From NCBI GenBank assembly GCA_035222895.1, contig JAVYIG010004964.1, forward strand, positions 62,001-126,000: DNA of 64,000 bases. The letters are read 5' to 3'. Positions 61,381 through 64,000 of the stretch are shown here, one piece after another. Position numbers and translations under genes: made by a program. Every line of letters begins with the position of its first letter. Positions within the stretch are counted from its first letter, which is position 1. The DNA comes from Strongylocentrotus droebachiensis. Its lineage: Eukaryota > Echinodermata > Echinoidea > Camarodonta > Strongylocentrotidae. The notes under the pieces were generated by a model. It did no database searches, had not been told where the DNA came from, and was given only the letters and a program-made list of their open reading frames with translations.

Positions 61381-64000
61381 GCTTTGAGATTGAAACTCCA
61401 AACATGATGTGATAGTTAGTACCCCCCCCCCCCCCCACCACCACCGAACAGTCATCTGCATTTGACCAAATTAAAACAAGGACCACTTTTAGGACGCTTT
61501 ATTCACCAGACACAATATCACTCCACGCCATGTTCCTGGCATTTACAAAAAACTGGAGCAAAGTTTCGATACATTCCCCAAATATGCGCTGCAGTTGTGC
61601 ACACACGGTCAGGACGCCCGCCGCTTATTACATTTGGAAAACATGAGTTGTATAGGGTTACAGTGCAGTGTGCCCTCAGCTGACAGGAGAACAATCTCCC
61701 TTGGTGGCTTTGTGTTTCACCAAGGAGGATAGTTCTCAAGCGCAAACCTTTTTCTTCTTCTCCATCTTTAAGCCCCACTGCACTCCTTATAGCAAACAAT
61801 GCCTAATCGGTGCCTGTTGGTCCCTTATGATCCTCTTTATCTTATGTTTATTGAGAGCTGAGTTGATGAGATAACCACCTGTCAGTGACCTTGCAGGGAG
61901 GTCTAATCCCCTGGCCAAACTAGTACAGACAGGCTTTAATGCATGACAGAGGGTCTGAGCAGGAGGACTGCAATCAGTCCGTTGGTCCTGTACTGGAGAT
62001 GTTCCTGACAGAGCCAGAGACTACTGTTGGGAGTTGGGTTCAGCTCAAGACTTTATGAAATTGTAACACTTTTTATAGAACAGTGTCGAATACCGGTAGG
62101 TCTTCGCCAGCAGATTACAAGGAGGCAACGTTCGATGGGAGGAAGAGCGGAAGGGGGCAACCATCACCAATTTTTTTGTGTAATCCTCCCGCCTGTGAAG
62201 CAAGGATGCATTGTACTTAAATCAATGCTAGACTTTGAATTATGGTAACTATCAATTGAATGAAAATTTCCTTTAGAATTAACATCACATAGGCCTATAC
62301 TGCATCAAAAACGTAGCAAAATGACTTAAAGAGCGTTTCTATGGAAAAATTTAATTTTGTTACCATTAAGATTGACTGATCCTTGTAACTTAGAATTATT
62401 TGTAGAAGAGGGTTTATAGCATTTGGATATTGTGGTTTTCGGGAAGGGGGTAGACACAAGCCAAGGGTTTGTCGACTCTCTCTGGCTCAGCTTTCGCTGG
62501 TTCCACACACCAACACTTCATTGTCAGCCTTTCCATCGGTCAAATAGACAGAGGGCAACAAACTTTCCACAGGCACAGCAGTAGCATTGTGCATTTCAGC
62601 ACTCCTACATGGATGGGGGTGTTGTACAGTAGTTTGTTACAAATTCATATTCATATCGTTGTGGTTTTGTTGATCCTTTTCTGTAAAAGTTTGGCTAAAG
62701 GTTTAGGCTTGTAGTCTTTGATTAATCCTCATTGGTTCACCATATAGGAAACATTGGAAACTGCTACCTTCCTATCGCCTCTTGTGGTTCAGCTTATAAT
62801 GCCTCTTTGTCAAGTTCATTTTCAGCTTCCATTGCACTGTTTCATCGTTATAACGGTGGTCAGCTCTGTATTTACCTATGGAAGTTCTATGGGTAGTTGC
62901 TATGGGTGATATACAACTTTCACTGCAGGATAGTTTTTCAAGGACTTCTCTCATTCCAACCTTGGCAGTGCTATAGTTTTTTAGTGATTTGACTAGGCAG
63001 ATATTTTTTGATGCATTTCATCATTTTTTTGTGCGCTACCTTTTTTAAGGATTTAATCTCAATTTTTTGTTCACATACATGTAGTTCAACAGTAGCCTAA
63101 AACCATGGACCTACATGCTAAAACTGTGTAAAGTGTGTTATCAGTGTACCAGGTGATTAGATATTTATTGATCTAATCCAGATTACAATGAGGGTATGTT
63201 TCCTCCTCTCATCAGCTGTGTTTAGATGCCTGATAACTACTATCAATAAAGCCTTCCTGTCCCAAGCTATATTATGCAAATGTTGGCTGAGTTATCCAAA
63301 CAGCAAGACAAGAATAAAGGAAAATATATTAACCCTGTACAAGAGAAGTTGGCTACTGTTGATTTGTATTATGATGTAGGAGCTTCATTGGCCAGTATGC
63401 TACTGATTTATTTAAAGTTGTTAAACCTGTCCCTAAATCCAGGCAACTCTTAGTAATTTAAGATACTGTAAACTCGACTTCAGTCCAAGCGTAAACCCAC
63501 ATCAGGTTTTAATTTGAGTAGAAAACACGGCTATGTATTGACTGTAAAAACAGACTGTACAAAGAAATTTGTCGTGCATGAAACGTTCATAAATTGCGCC
63601 AGTGTTTCGGATTCGCAACCGTTTGATGTTACATGGTGATTGAATTTTGCAAAAAGGGAAAATTACTATCATTTTAAATTCATTTTTTTTTTTTAAATGA
63701 AATGCAAATGTCTCTGGTTTTGCAGTAATTAAATTGGGAAAAGCACCCTATGATTTGAAAAAATGAAAATATTTGAGATCAAAAGGAACACATTCAATAT
63801 TGAAACTTCTTAGTTAACAACATGAAAGTAAGACAATTTTACATGAAAAATATAATAAGATTGGATGAAAGCAATATTAGAATTTATGACAGCTAGCCTG
63901 CTATTTAGCATGGTTGAGAGTTGATACCATAGCGAAGTGTTATTTGTTCCATTTTATAGCTTTTTATTGCTTTTTTTAGTTTGTTTCTAATATTTGATTT

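Larger units (their letters stand above)
52070..64000 (+). other. Glypican intron 2, 5' part (cut by window edge)
   Basis: Starts at the exon 2 donor and runs to the end. The next glypican exon, usually a large one rich in Cys, was not seen in any frame, so it presumably lies beyond 64000. Apart from the repeats listed, stretches with nothing recognisable are 52120-53110, 55560-55900, 57370-58560, 58620-59950 and 61440-64000. Confidence 0.7.

Overview
The window looks like animal nuclear DNA: one split gene with GT-AG introns inside tens of kilobases of repeat-rich, AT-leaning non-coding sequence, with no bacterial-style gene packing. The palindromic octamer TACATGTA is very frequent over most of the window, and miniature inverted-repeat elements, microsatellites and tRNA-derived SINEs are dense. 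Together these suggest a marine deuterostome, most likely a sea urchin or related echinoderm. That assignment is an inference from sequence texture and was not checked by any search.

The only gene I can support is the 5' end of a glypican, a GPI-anchored heparan sulfate proteoglycan core protein, on the + strand. Coding exon 1 (11196-11373) holds the start codon, a signal peptide and the first part of the cysteine-rich domain. Coding exon 2 (51911-52069) carries the LRVCPSGYTCC block. Both exons end in phase 1 at GTAAGT donors and join in frame. The first coding intron is about 40.5 kb and the next intron runs off the right edge, so the rest of the domain, the heparan sulfate sites and the GPI signal lie beyond the window.

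Region by region: 1-11 kb is upstream intergenic DNA with several inverted-repeat elements, a 5-unit ~115-bp tandem repeat (2.4-2.9 kb) and a 4-unit ~200-bp tandem repeat (9.7-10.5 kb). From 11.4 to 51.9 kb is intron 1, holding at least four DNA-transposon derivatives with target duplications (19.1, 31.4, 40.75 and 46.4 kb), a Tigger-like MITE (22.5 kb), a 144-bp satellite with a hairpin core (23.9-24.9 kb), two minisatellites (16.5 and 37.5 kb), a tRNA-derived SINE (41.4 kb) and copies of an unclassified ~450-bp TIR element. From 52.1 to 64 kb is the start of intron 2, with a 1.5-kb TIR element that carries a PHD-like coding remnant (53.1-54.6 kb), a 530-bp polypyrimidine tract (54.7-55.2 kb) and more MITEs.

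The most unusual signals are three. One is the ~450-bp element, present three times (5.5, 35.3 and 48.4 kb) with matching ends and apparent 5-bp target duplications. The second is a short GAGCCAGAAGG hairpin, seen at well over ten places, which also forms the core of the 144-bp satellite. The third is the 1.5-kb TIR element with its coding remnant. No cellular pathway beyond the glypican can be read from this window.
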